This document shows positions 20,830 through 30,636 of a stretch of 64,000 nt of DNA, one piece after another; the stretch's first letter is position 1; the number at the start of each line of letters is the position of its first letter. Under the pieces are notes generated by a model. The model did not search any database. It saw nothing but the letters and a program-made list of their open reading frames with translations, and was not told the origin of the DNA. Source of the DNA: Anoplolepis gracilipes (taxonomy: Eukaryota; Arthropoda; Insecta; Hymenoptera; Formicidae); NCBI RefSeq assembly GCF_047496725.1, contig NC_132983.1:7938501-8002500 (forward strand). The letters are read 5' to 3'. The position numbers and the translations under genes were made by a program.

Positions 20830-21585
20830 ATGTCTATGACATTCACGCTGACTGGAAAGAGCAGCGTTCTCGCGGCAAACTACTTTCCCAACGTAGATTT
20901 AAGCGACGGTGAATACGAGCTTGGTCTAGCGGATTTTGAAAGTTATCACACGATATCGAACGTGAATTCCTCGAATAATAAATTTTACTTTGGCAAAGAC
21001 GATGCGGAAATTACGATTCCCGAGGGATCGTACGAACTGCAAGCGATACATGAATTTTTGAAACATACAATTTCACGAAAACGTTCGCAACACACAGTTC
21101 GTGATGGTGATAAAAAACACACTGACGACGACGATAACTTTGAGCCTGGAGAATGGCCTATAGTGCTCCGCGCTAATTACAATACGATGAGGAGCGAGAT
21201 CAAATGCGCCTACAGATTAAATTTTAGCAAGCCTAACAATATTGGATCGCTGCTAGGATTCTCGAACCGTATACTGCAGCCGCGAAAATGGTACGAGTCG
21301 GACGTGCCGATTAACATTATCAACGTGAACATTATCCGCGTCGAATGTAATGTGACCGCGGGTGCGTACAACAACGGCAAACTCGTTCATACGATACACA
21401 AATTTTCGCCGAGGGAACCACCAGGATATAAGATATCGGAAACACCGGCGCACATCATTTACCTACCGATCATCATGCGGTGCATTACGGATTTAACGTT
21501 ACGCGTTGTCGACCAGGAAGGACGATTATTCGATTTTCGAGGAGAAGAGATCACCATTAGATTGCATGTACGGCGGCGGCGGTAA
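20830..21585 (+). CDS. Penton-like minor capsid protein (single jelly roll)
   Basis: 251 aa, intact; the ATG at 20830 is the first Met. In Polintons this protein should occupy the capsid vertices. Conserved-looking stretches: NKFYFGKDDAEITIPEGSYE (N-terminal strand), LLGFSNRILQPRKW, NVNIIRVECNVTAGAYNNGK, PPGYKISETPAHIIYLPI and the end DFRGEEITIRLHVRRR. An acidic loop (HTDDDDNFEPGEW) sits mid-protein. It lies between the protease and the major capsid gene, the usual order. Assignment rests on pattern and context; a structure prediction would settle it. Confidence 0.75.
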   Translation: MSMTFTLTGKSSVLAANYFPNVDLSDGEYELGLADFESYHTISNVNSSNNKFYFGKDDAEITIPEGSYELQAIHEFLKHTISRKRSQHTVRDGDKKHTDDDDNFEPGEWPIVLRANYNTMRSEIKCAYRLNFSKPNNIGSLLGFSNRILQPRKWYESDVPINIINVNIIRVECNVTAGAYNNGKLVHTIHKFSPREPPGYKISETPAHIIYLPIIMRCITDLTLRVVDQEGRLFDFRGEEITIRLHVRRRR

Positions 21586-21597
21586 AATTAGCGTGTG

Positions 21598-21768
21598 ATG
21601 CTCGTGTTGAACGGATCAAAAGACGTGAGAGACAATACAATCTTTACGACGTCAGCGACAACATCGACATTTGCTAATATCCAATCATCCGGCACTAAGA
21701 AAAAGAAATTGAACGCATCAAACGTTGCGTTTTTACAATCTTTGGGATTCGTGGTGCGAAACATTTAA
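21598..21768 (+). CDS. 56-aa conserved-type Polinton small protein
   Basis: Starts ATG 21598, ends TAA 21766-21768, just before the capsid ATG at 21772. It begins MLVLNGSKDV, has a KKKKL basic patch, and ends in VAFLQSLGFVVRN. The Ser/Thr-rich middle followed by a short amphipathic C-terminus recalls small cement or minor virion proteins, but no function can be given. The tight fit between two capsid genes and the clean frame support it. Confidence 0.6.
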   Translation: MLVLNGSKDVRDNTIFTTSATTSTFANIQSSGTKKKKLNASNVAFLQSLGFVVRNI

Positions 21769-21771
21769 ACG

Positions 21772-22970
21772 ATGACTGACATTCTCGACATCGCGGATGA
21801 GCCAATCTTTGACGATCGCATCGTCAAGATTGAGACTCACTCCTATAACCCATTCGCCAACACAACGTTCGGATACAGTGATGAGATAAGAATACCCATA
21901 CAACAACAGGATCTGTATACATTGCCGTACGAGAGTTTCTATATATCGAGGGAGAATTAAAGATAAAGAAGCCAGCTGGAGGATTCAATGTGGTACTGCA
22001 AAATAATTGCGTTGCATTCATGTTTGACGAGATTCGATATGAACTCGATGGTGTGGAGATTGATCGAAATAGAAACGTGGGAATAACAAGTATGCTCAAA
22101 AACTATGTAACAATATCATCCGATAGAAGCGTGATTATGAGAAATGCTGGCTGGAGTGAGCCAACTCTTGTGGATGGACACTTTAATTTTTGCGTACCGC
22201 TCTACATGTTATTGGGATTTTGCGAGGATTACAGACGCATAGTAATTAACGCTCGTCACGAATTGATCTTAATACGATCGCGCAATGACAACAATTGTCT
22301 GCTTGGAGCTTCGACGCTGGAGCCTGTGATCAACATATTCAAGATACAATGGCGAATGCCACATGTGTTGTTGAGTGAAATTAAAAAGCTGTCTATGCTG
22401 CGCGCTCTGGAAAGCGGACGCTACCTCAGCATGGGTTTTCGCTCGTGGGATCTGTACGAGTTTCCGCTGTTGCAGCGTACAACCAAACATTCGTGGGCCA
22501 TTAAGACCGCGACTCAGCTGGAGAAACCACGATACGTTATCTTTGCTCTGCAGACAGGCCAGAAGAATGTTATGTCCGAAGATGCGAGTAAATTCGACGA
22601 CTGTAAATTAACAAACGTGAAACTCTATCTGAACTCGGAATGTTATCCGTACGATGACATGAATCTGGATTTCGATAAAAACAGATGGTCAATTCTGTAC
22701 GACACGTACGCGCGTTTCTGCAAAAACTATTACGGATACGAGTACCTCGAACCGAGTCTCACTGTCTCACTGTTTCTACAGTACGGTCCGTTTGTGATCA
22801 TCGATTGTTCTCGACAAAACGAATCGGTCAAGAGTGCAACCGTGGATGTGCGATTGGAATTTGAGTGTAAGGAGAATGTGGCTAATAATACGACTGCGTA
22901 CTGTCTCATCATACACGATCGCGTAATCCAGTACAACCCGTTGACCAACGTTGTGCGCAAAATTACCTAA
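21772..22970 (+). pseudogene. Major capsid protein (double jelly roll), one frameshift
   Basis: Forms the hexon-like capsomers of the predicted virion. The first frame (from MTDILDIADEPIFDD) runs to about 21940; after a one-base shift the second frame runs without stops to 22970, about 400 codons in all. Characteristic pieces: YNPFANTTFGYSDEIRIPIQ, CVAFMFDEIRYELDGVEID, GHFNFCVPLYMLLGFCEDYR, LESGRYLSMGFRSWDLYEFP, KPRYVIFALQTGQKN and LTVSLFLQYGPFVVID-type strand (here FVIIDCSRQNESVK). Length and position next to the penton match Polinton capsid genes. The frameshift near 21940 would remove most of the protein in this copy. Confidence 0.9.
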
Positions 22971-23070
22971 GTGTTTGCGACAATAATTTAGAGAGAGGGA
23001 AAGCTGAATATAAATCCGAGTGTTATGAGATGGTTGTCATTCTTCTTAACTGACGAAAAGAGATCTCATC

Positions 23071-23601
23071 ATGTCTGTACCAACGTTTGTCGATCTGCAA
23101 GGATTTGTCGTTTCGAATAAATTCATCGCAAAGGAGGTGGCGGTGCTGAGAAGAGGAACTGTTCTCGCACACTACATTTTTCGGAGTCCTATACCATGGC
23201 ATCTCCTTACAAAATCCGAAAAGTGTCCAGCTTCATGGTTGATGGCGAATCATCATGGACTACAATGGGAGGATGGAATCGTTGCGTACAGCATGGCGAA
23301 ACGATTGATTACAACAGCTGTAGTTGAAGAAGAAGATGATAAAATGCAGTGTATCGTATACGTTAAAGGATGCCAGAAACGAGAATGGCTTGCTAATATG
23401 CTCGGCGACGATGCGAGAGAAAATTTAATCATTGAGACCTTGGATGCTGATTACGACGATATCGAATCTCTAAATAATCTAGATGTTAAAAATACTATAC
23501 GATGTGAAAAACATGTTAAGAATTGCGCATTACAAAATGTATTCAAAATATTTAACTGGTGGTCGCAACGCCAGAAAGAATTGCAAGATTTGGAAAAATA
23601 A
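23071..23601 (+). CDS. Polinton protein of unknown function, possible RNase H-fold relic
   Basis: 176 aa, intact. The order of elements is DLQGFVV (strand 1), KEVAVLRRGT (strand 2), HYIFRSPIPW (strand 3), a helix, WEDGIV, IVYVKGCQKREWL (strand plus helix) and a C-terminal CEKHVKNCALQNVFKIFNWW. This loosely follows the DEDDh exonuclease pattern (D-x-E, then D, then H-x4-D), but the acidic residues are largely missing, so if the fold is right the enzyme is probably inactive. That is speculation from the pattern alone. Downstream of the major capsid gene on the same strand. Confidence 0.6.
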   Translation: MSVPTFVDLQGFVVSNKFIAKEVAVLRRGTVLAHYIFRSPIPWHLLTKSEKCPASWLMANHHGLQWEDGIVAYSMAKRLITTAVVEEEDDKMQCIVYVKGCQKREWLANMLGDDARENLIIETLDADYDDIESLNNLDVKNTIRCEKHVKNCALQNVFKIFNWWSQRQKELQDLEK

Positions 23602-23883
23602 AATATTTAAACACTAATATGTTTTATTTCTTATTCCCCCTCCTCATTCCCTCCCTCCCTCCCTCCCTCACAAGTCATTTAAGAATTCTTTTTATCCGAG
23701 TATCGTCTCTCTCTCTCCCTTCTAAAAATTTCAGAGCACTAAAGTATTCTAGAATCTCCCACCACATTTACTACTAATCTCCCACTACTTTGAAAAACGG
23801 GATGTCATGTATATTTGATTCTTCATACGGTCAGTATTGCGTTAACCGTTCGTGAAAGTGGTCCACTTTTGAAATCTGGAAAT
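23602..23883 (+). promoter_or_regulatory. Pyrimidine tract and putative initiator upstream of the spliced gene
   Basis: A (CTCC)n tract near 23645-23670 is followed by an arthropod-type initiator GTCAGT near 23830, about 54 bp before the ATG at 23884. No coding feature. Confidence 0.35.
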
Positions 23884-24631
23884 ATGTACTACGTCGAAAG
23901 AAGCAGTGGCGGCCCCAGCAGAAGCGTGAATAATTACGTACCGAATCGTTATGAAACTCCATTGTTTGAGAACAAATGTGACAAGTAAGTTTTTGTTTAA
24001 CTTCTTTCTATTTTTTCACAAATTGTTTTTAAACTAATTTTTTTTTATTTTATTTTTCTACAGCATTTCGTTGAAGCGTCGTGCGATTCGTATACTAAGT
24101 AGACGATACGCATTGACAACCACGGAATTCAAATTCCTTGAAATTGGTATCAACGTGGGTACACCGAGTTACGTGGAAATTGTCATAGGAGATCATCAAG
24201 GAAAGGAACTGGTATTATCTCTCGAAACGTGGAAGGGACTCTACGAGCAACGTCGCAATATTCACGATTTACTGCGAAAGGACTCTAAAGATACCTATAA
24301 TTTTATAAGCGTTGGACCGCTAACAGTGCGAGTTCATACGATTAACGATACTAAACTTATAAGTCTCGAATCTTTAAACGTACGCATGATGATGATTGAA
24401 CCGACGTTACACCGTATGTTTAATCTCGATCAATGCATCGATGTAACCTTTGATCGATTGGTTAGAATCACCGAGACAGTCGATACTAAGTTTACACAAT
24501 TCTCCAATATCGCGTCCACTATAACGGATAATAAAAAAGTGTCAAATGTAATATGCGCCAGCGACGCCTTCAATAAACATCAACTCGTCGATTGCGAACT
24601 GGTAGCTTTAGTTTTTAGTCACAATATATAA
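23884..24631 (+). CDS. Spliced Polinton gene, 222 aa, unrecognised
   Basis: Exon 1 is 23884-23984 (starts MYYVERSSGG), the intron 23985-24063 has donor GTAAGT and acceptor TTTTCTACAG, and exon 2 is 24064-24631. The exons join in frame (101 + 568 nt) with no stops. Exon 2 alone, from its first Met, gives 186 aa, but the longer spliced product is favoured by the clean junction. It is a mixed alpha/beta protein with no motif I recognise (RRAIRILSRRYALTTTEFKF near the start). It ends the rightward block. Confidence 0.65.
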
Positions 24632-24679
24632 TAAAAAAAAAAAAATATATATAAAAGAGAAGAATAAAGTTTTTTTAAA

Positions 24680-25236
24680 TTTAAATCATGATATAATTTA
24701 CTCGCACGCATTTCCCATCCGTGCTTCCTCCCACCCGTAAACAGTCCCAGTTCTCATATGTAGCTCGTTGCGGGGAATGACGTCATGCTGGGACCGCGAG
24801 AGAGTAAGCGCTAGGAAAGAAAGAGATAGCGCGAGGCGAAGGAGAGCGAGAGAGTAAGTGCTAGGAAAGAAAGAGATAGCGCGAGGTGAAGTAGAGCGAG
24901 AGAGTAAGTGCTAGGAAAAGAAAGAGATAGCGCGAGGCGAAGGAAAGCGAGAACGCAAACAGAAATTTTTTTTCTTTTTTCTTTTTTTCTTTTTATAATT
25001 TTTTTTTCTTTTTATAATTTTTTTTCTTTTTATTATTTTTTTTCTTTTTTTTTTCTTTTTATATTTTTTTTTTTTATATTAAATATTAAGTTATTATATC
25101 TAATTATATCTAGTGTATGAAGGAAGAAGGATGGGATAGATGAAGGAAGCGCAAGCAAGCAATTATATGTGTTTAACATAATTTCTTTTTTATTTAAAAA
25201 AGTGTGTTTATTTACAAAATCTGTGTGTGTGTGTGT

Positions 25237-25294
<58 letters not shown>

Positions 25295-25521
25295 TTAAAA
25301 ATAAAAATAAAAAGAAAAAGATATAAAAAAAATATATAAAAGATTGCACGCCGATGGTCGAGGGGTACGGCACGACGACGACTGCTGCTGCGAGGCACTG
25401 GAGGGGATGACCGGGCGGTGGTAGTGGCGTCCAGGCAGGGCTCCTGCATAACAGAAAAAAAAAATTTATTAATATTTTCATAATTTGAAAAAGAATCTTA
25501 CACATCAAGAATTACTTACAA
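24680..25521. repeat. Tandem repeats and simple sequence at the Polinton right arm
   Basis: Three copies of a roughly 52-bp unit (AGAGTAAGTGCTAGGAAA, then GAAAGAGATAGCGCGAGG) lie at about 24795-24955. A long T-rich tract is at 24965-25080. The CTTCATCTATCCCATCCTTC homology block (reverse strand) lies near 25120-25150, and a (TG)n tract at 25220-25292. A GC-rich short stretch, 25340-25445, preceded on the minus strand by an acceptor-like TTCTGTTATGCAG, may be a second exon or 3' UTR of the 25522-25818 gene. Confidence 0.75.
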
Positions 25522-25818
25522 TTACTGATCAGAATCAGTATCAGAATCTGGATCATTGTCGATGACATGTTGTAGATACAACATGTTATCGATATGTTGA
25601 CGGATTTCCCGATGGATTTCTTGTAACTGCTCAGGACATGCTTGCCGATTTCCGCCTGGTAAACAGCAATTCTCGCAAGGCTTTCCCCTTAGTCTGTTGT
25701 TTTCATTCGTCCATATATAACTTTGTAGTTTAAAGATCACTGTTGAGGAATTTTTTATGTCAAGTTCGCGATTTCGTTGAAACTCCACCACCGGATTTAA
25801 TAGTTTTTCGGTCACCAT
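25522..25818 (-). CDS. Small Cys-containing protein next to the right-end acidic gene
   Basis: 98 aa, intact, unrecognised. A Cys cluster reads KPCENCCLPGGNRQAC. It is followed by a coiled-coil-like helix (EIHREIRQHIDNMLYLQHV) and an acidic end (DNDPDSDTDSDQ). It follows the 25858-26289 gene by about 40 bp on the same strand. A splice donor-like GTAAGT lies just after its stop, so a variant with a different C-terminus is possible. Function unknown. Confidence 0.6.
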   Translation of the reverse strand: MVTEKLLNPVVEFQRNRELDIKNSSTVIFKLQSYIWTNENNRLRGKPCENCCLPGGNRQACPEQLQEIHREIRQHIDNMLYLQHVIDNDPDSDTDSDQ

Positions 25819-25857
25819 TTTTCACAGCACTTAGTCCTAGCAAATGTCTACAAAAGT

Positions 25858-26289
25858 TTATTGCTGCGCACAAAAACGACACACACTACATGCTATTACT
25901 TGGCACAGTGAGTGTCCACAATTATTACATGAGTTCCAACCGTGATAAATATATTGTCCAGTTTCATGTTTATACACAATTTTACCTTGTGTATATGAAT
26001 CTTGAACTTCAATGAAACATCCCGAACAAAATTTTTCACTATTTTCCTCGTCGTTGTCATACTTTTTTACTTCGTAATAAAATATGATGTTACACATTTC
26101 CTGCCGTTCAGTTATAATTCGTAAATCTTCACGCACTAATGGCACTACTTGTTCATTTAAATAGTCTTCCGGATCACTCTCATAATCAGAGTCATTCACT
26201 ATTTCCACTTCTTCATCGCTGTCGTCGATGATAACCACATCTTCATTGTCTTCATTGTCTTCGATGACAATCACATCTTCTATATTCAT
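25858..26289 (-). CDS. Acidic N-terminus, triple C-x2-C protein, copy 3 (Polinton right end)
   Basis: 143 aa, intact. The N-terminal 55 residues are very acidic (EDNEDNEDVVIIDDSDEE, later DSDYESDPED). The core is MCNIIFYY; the Cys pairs are CSGC, CNNC and CSVC (plus RFC). It is the outermost gene of the right arm, reading inward, and pairs with copy 2 at the left end. It is closest to copy 1 at 170-682 (shared DSDYESD and Q-(I/V)-x-x-C ending). The doubling of this gene at both element ends is unusual. Role unknown. Confidence 0.85.
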   Translation of the reverse strand: MNIEDVIVIEDNEDNEDVVIIDDSDEEVEIVNDSDYESDPEDYLNEQVVPLVREDLRIITERQEMCNIIFYYEVKKYDNDEENSEKFCSGCFIEVQDSYTQGKIVYKHETGQYIYHGWNSCNNCGHSLCQVIACSVCRFCAQQ

Positions 26290-26374
26290 TTTAGCACTAA
26301 ATCGAAAGACACTCGACGACTGTTGAATACGTTTTAACGCGGAGACAGATTCTCAAATTCGAGCAGCCGAATGT

Positions 26375-26962
26375 TGGCGCTGGTGCGTTGCATTTTTTCC
26401 TTAAAAATTATGGAAGATGTTTCGCTCCAGTTTTATGGGAGATTTTCCGCGAGGGTACAAAGCTGCCGAACGTCGGCAGCTTAAAATCTCTTTTTCCATA
26501 ATATTCTAATGGTCATAAAATGATTATAAAAAATTAGAAAAAAAAGAAAAAAAACACTTTTATGGTTTCTAAAATGTCCCCCGGCTATAAATAAACTACA
26601 AAGATAAACATCTTGCAGTTGCAGTTCTTTCCCTAAAAAATTATGGAAGATATTTTGCTCCAGTTTTTATGGGAGATTTTCCGCAAGGGTACAAAGCTGC
26701 CGAACGTCAGCGCTTAAAATCTCTTTTTTCATAATATTCTAATGGTCATAAAATGATTATAAAACTAGAAAAAAAAAACCGTTTTATGACTTCTAAAATA
26801 TCCCCCGGCTATAAAATCAACTGCAAAGATAAACATCTACTTTCGAACGTGTGTAGGACCCCCCCCCCCTTTCCCTAACAGACCCCTCGCGCCTCTCAGA
26901 TACCCCCGTCCCCGCACTCCCCTCAGCGCCCCATGGCTTAGAATCCCCACTATAACACTACT
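26375..26962 (-). repeat. Polinton right terminal inverted repeat (588 bp)
   Basis: Reverse complement of the left repeat, same length, with a few substitutions (for example GCGAAACATC for GCAAAATATC near the inner end). It includes the same 225-bp internal duplication and a C-run near 26863. Confidence 0.93.
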
Positions 26963-26968
26963 GAAGTC
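26963..26968. repeat. Target site duplication, right copy (GAAGTC)
   Basis: Identical to 10483-10488. Confidence 0.95.
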
Positions 26969-27073
26969 TCTCTTACAACGCGTAAAAATAGATCTAACGA
27001 TTCATCATTTACTATTTATAGACAAAATATTATTCTTCACTAATGCGAGAGAAGTTATTACATCATCTAACAT
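26969..27073 (-). pseudogene. Ulp1-like gene, 5' part, cut by the Polinton
   Basis: Starts at an ATG at 27073-27071 (MLDDVITSLALVKNN). After one apparent frameshift near 27010 it reads NDESLDLFLRVVRE up to the Polinton border. The same frame continues at 10488 on the other side of the insertion. This is the N-terminal part of the protease pseudogene at 10054-10488. Confidence 0.65.
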
Positions 27074-27092
27074 TTTTTTTTGTCTTTTGATG

Positions 27093-30000
27093 TCATCCAG
27101 TTAGATCTCGTTTTTCATTTGAATAATTAGTTATAATACAATCGTCATCTTGCTCCATTTCTGAAATAACAACAGTGGTAGTGCTTTCGATAACACTTTC
27201 CACTTTTATGTCATTTTTTTTAGCCGCTTCTTGCGCTTCGATGACATACTGAGGTTCCCGAATAGGCATATTTCTTGCTGCTCTACTATCTACTATTTCA
27301 GGAACCAAACAGTTCTCGTAGAATCGTTTAAGCAGTGGTGACATTTTTGTTTTTCAAAATCTGTCATCACGCTCGACAATCGTGTACTTTAATCCAAGGG
27401 ATGTCCACACAGCAAAAATGCAATATTTTCTTTGAGTTATGTGTAGTTGTCCCTGTACTTGGAAATAGTACGCGTGTTTCTGATTCATTCGAGTGTCATC
27501 GGTTTTATCAAATATTCTATGAATATCTGAAATCTTTTTGAGCATTGCATCGATGAGATGTACATGCCGCGCCGCATAAGGACGTTTAATCTCAACGATA
27601 GTATCGTCTCCAACAATGCCTCAGGCGTCGCGGCAAGATATGGGATTGTTTCGTCTATAAATATACCACAATTATAAATTTCTATCCTTAATTCCATCTG
27701 CAATTGCTCTCGTGCCATCATCTCTTTTTCTTTATCCCACTCGACAGCCGCAGTCATCAATCAAGGAGGATAAAGAATTGCTTTTACAAGATTTTGGCAC
27801 GAAGTTGCTTCTCTTCTGCTACAAACTTTTCTAAAGTTTGAAGCAGTGAGAAGACTTCGCCGTATGTTGTGCCACTTTGGGTTTTCATGCTGACCCCGTG
27901 TAGTACGTTCCAATACAGCACGATTATATTGTTGCTCTAATAACATTTCAAAATGATTACGTCTCAGCTGTTCGTACATATTATCTTGGATATCTGACCG
28001 TTCTGCATTAGGTCCATAATCTTTATCAGCTGTTATTTTAGCGGAATATTTAGATGAACAGAGAGACCTAATTTTTTCGCCGCACGTGTTCGTTGAAGTT
28101 GATTGGCATTTTTTTTATATTTCTATTTTCAATTATTTCTGTTTGTGTGGGTGGTTTTTTATCTATTGCATGACAAACAGAAGTTAAGGCTCGCGAAGTA
28201 TTAAATTGTACTACGGATGCTTTAACGCGTGTCTAATAAGAACCTTTCATGGCATAATAAACGCGCTTGCCACCAATAAATTTACTTATAATTCCATTAC
28301 AACTTTCAACGGAATTACTAGTAAATTGATAGAGTAAGCTATTGGCATTTTCTATAATGCGTTTCATAGCATTTTCTACTTTTTGTAATAATCTTGCACG
28401 TTGTACTTGGGGCACAAGATTTTCTTCGCCTTCTTTCTATTGTCCATTACAGAAATATTGAAGCGAAGCATAATCTTTATGTTCACCAAATACATGGCTA
28501 GGTATATTATTTAAATCTTTTATTAATTCTGAAATTTTTGTTTGCCAACTAACTTCACGATTACGGCGAAAGGTGATAGCCTTGACCACAGCGTTTCGAA
28601 TTTTCATAACGCTGTGTTCAACGACCTTTTTTAATTTTGAAATATTTCTACTACCAGTACTACTTGCTTCACGTATTTTATTAAAAAGATTGCGGAGAAG
28701 ATGATTCGTGCGTTCAATCTTCTGCACAACAATATTTGGATACGGTGGAAAATCTCTCAATTTTTTTAATACGTTACTATCACCGTCACCAATACATTTA
28801 CTATAAATAAGGCCATGCATTTCTAAACTAAGTCGGAAGCCTTCGAGGATTATATCACTTTCCATACTGGTGGAGCTCTGATTGCTTCCCCAATTTTTAT
28901 AACATAAATGTTCTTTTGCTACTGCATTAATTTTAGCTGCTCTCGCGCAGACAATACAATATTTATTTCGGACACCAACAAATAATACTTTTTTAGAATA
29001 ATATCCCGATGATATTAAACAATAATAGCTGCTCCGGATGGAGAATCGTAACTACCAGTACGGTAAGATCTCTTCATCCACGAACCGTCTGTTATCACGG
29101 GTATATGCGGAATTCCGTCTATGATATCTCCTCTTTCAATTGCCAAACGTTTTTCCTTTTCGTCAGCCACGCGCATTTCTTCTTCCGCGGCGGCGGCGAA
29201 GGCTTCCGACATTTTATTATGATGCATTATATATTTTTTATTACCCATGCATGGAATATCTACAGCAGCAAGAAGTTCTTCTAGCTGCTTATGACCAGTC
29301 CCTGTCAATATAGTACCGGTTACGATACACTTATTGACATCCAATATTCTCTCATCTGTCGGTTTACTCCAAAAATCATCTGTGAAGTGACACATTCGAC
29401 ATTTGACAGAAAATTGGGTTTTCAGACCGCATCTTTATTCTAAATACAAGATCAGTAAAACGACATTCGCTGATCCAATGAGTGGACAATCTCTGCAATT
29501 CAGCAAAAACATGCCCCAAATCGGCGATACGTCGTCCACTAATCTCTTCAGAATACAAACGAAATGCGTCGATATAATCATCAGTATGCAAAACAATATT
29601 TTCGATATCTTCGACAACTTTGATGTTTTTAACATCGTCGACGTCTTCAACATTTTTGACGTCTTCGATATCTTCGATATTGTTTTGCATTGTATGTTCC
29701 GATTCCGTACATGCATCTACAGAATTTTCCAAAAATGTATTCAACGATTGCGGTGTGAACGTATCATTATCTACGTCATTACATTTCTCTCATCTATATA
29801 TGCGTGCAGCTCGTTCGATAAATTTGCCAAATTTTGGCAAAATTCGCGAACGTCCGACAGAGATCCTACAGAATCATCATCGAAAATATCAATGACTTTT
29901 TCTGATTGAACTGCTTTTGCATCGACAGATAATTGAGGAAATGCATCTAATAAAGATAACGATGTTATCGTGATTTTATCTACATTTTTCTTATTTTTGC

Positions 30001-30190
30001 ATGCTTATAAATGTGACGTACCTGGAACTTCCATGCATTCCGATACTTCACATTTAGGTTCTTTTTCGATGATCCTTCCACTCTCTAAGAAAGAACAACT
30101 TTTATCTAATCCATGTCGTATGAGACGCGTTTTTTTTGACGTAGACATACGTCTCATCGACGTGGGTTTATTTTTATTATATTTTGGCAT
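27093..30190 (-). pseudogene. Decayed Mutator-like transposase with YqaJ-type nuclease domain
   Basis: Several frames on one strand, in order from 30190: a basic N-terminal exon (MPKYNKNKPTSMRR, 30190-30005), a stretch with acidic repeats ending CRFTDLVFRIKMRSENP (29744-29376), HFTDDFWSKPTD to VITDGSWMKRSY (29395-29015), the transposase core MESDIILEGF, CIGDGDSNVLKKL, VVQKIERTNHLLRN (28865-28437), SNSVESCNGIISKFIGGKR (28415-28233), then a YqaJ-like nuclease with WHNIRRSLLTASNF (27979-27761) and GIFIDETIPYLAATPEALL (27760-27485), then YYFQVQGQLHIT and FYENCLVPEIVDSR (27545-27093). The parts together fit insect proteins with Mutator-like and YqaJ domains. Many stops and frameshifts make it dead. 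It predates the Polinton, which is inserted just downstream. Confidence 0.8.
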
Positions 30191-30636
30191 ACTGATATAT
30201 AATATATCGTATGCCTCAATAAACTACAAACAATAACACTAAATAATAACAAAATCTTACGGACTTTCTATGTATACGCTTCACTCTACAATACACTGAA
30301 AACAAAACTAAACTGTGTATATAGTAGATATGCAGCACACACGAAATAATAATGTTGCCATTTGTTATAAACGCTCCAAAATCAACCAATTACGATACAT
30401 ATATTTTCATTGGTAGCGTAGTGCAACTATAACGTGGTGCAATAACGTTTACACTGTGCAAACATTATTGCATTCGCTACTCGTAACATACAGTTGGTAA
30501 CATATAGCAGTGATGCTAGACCGGGTATGCGGCTCACGGCTCATATAACGCATACACAAGCGCGAGCCGTGTAGATGTGAGTTCTGCGCATACCCGACGT
30601 CACATATACACGGCGTCATACAGTGGAAAATCAACA
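30191..30636. promoter_or_regulatory. Divergent upstream region with inverted repeat at 30526-30595
   Basis: Between the minus-strand transposase relic and the plus-strand three-exon gene. An imperfect palindrome has arms CGGGTATGCG (about 30527) and CGCATACCCG (about 30588), and inside them CACGGCTC and GAGCCGTG. A direct element GTGCAA-A-CATTATTGCA lies near 30457. It could be the promoter of the 30637 gene or the end of a mobile element. Confidence 0.4.

Larger units (their letters stand above)
10489..26962. mobile_element. Polinton/Maverick, complete ends, 16,474 bp
   Basis: Both ends begin AGTAGTGTTATAGTGGGG, in inverted orientation, and are flanked by GAAGTC. The element holds the Polinton gene set: protein-primed DNA polymerase B, retrovirus-type integrase with chromodomain, packaging ATPase, adenovirus-type protease, major and minor capsid proteins, a PLA2-domain protein and several small genes. 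Left-arm genes point right, the middle block (15640-19450) points left, the capsid block (19510-24631) points right, and the right-end genes point left. Lesions seen: one stop and one frameshift in the polymerase, one frameshift in the ATPase, one stop in the protease and one frameshift in the major capsid gene. It sits inside a Ulp1-like gene. Confidence 0.97.

Noticed and set aside
25033..25508. His/Thr repeat frames near the TG tract
   Set aside because: Artefacts of the (TG)n and T-rich simple sequence; no start context or domain.
29403..29909. Plus-strand frame with FDIFDNFDVFN repeats
   Set aside because: Antisense of the acidic repeat in the Mutator-like relic on the minus strand.
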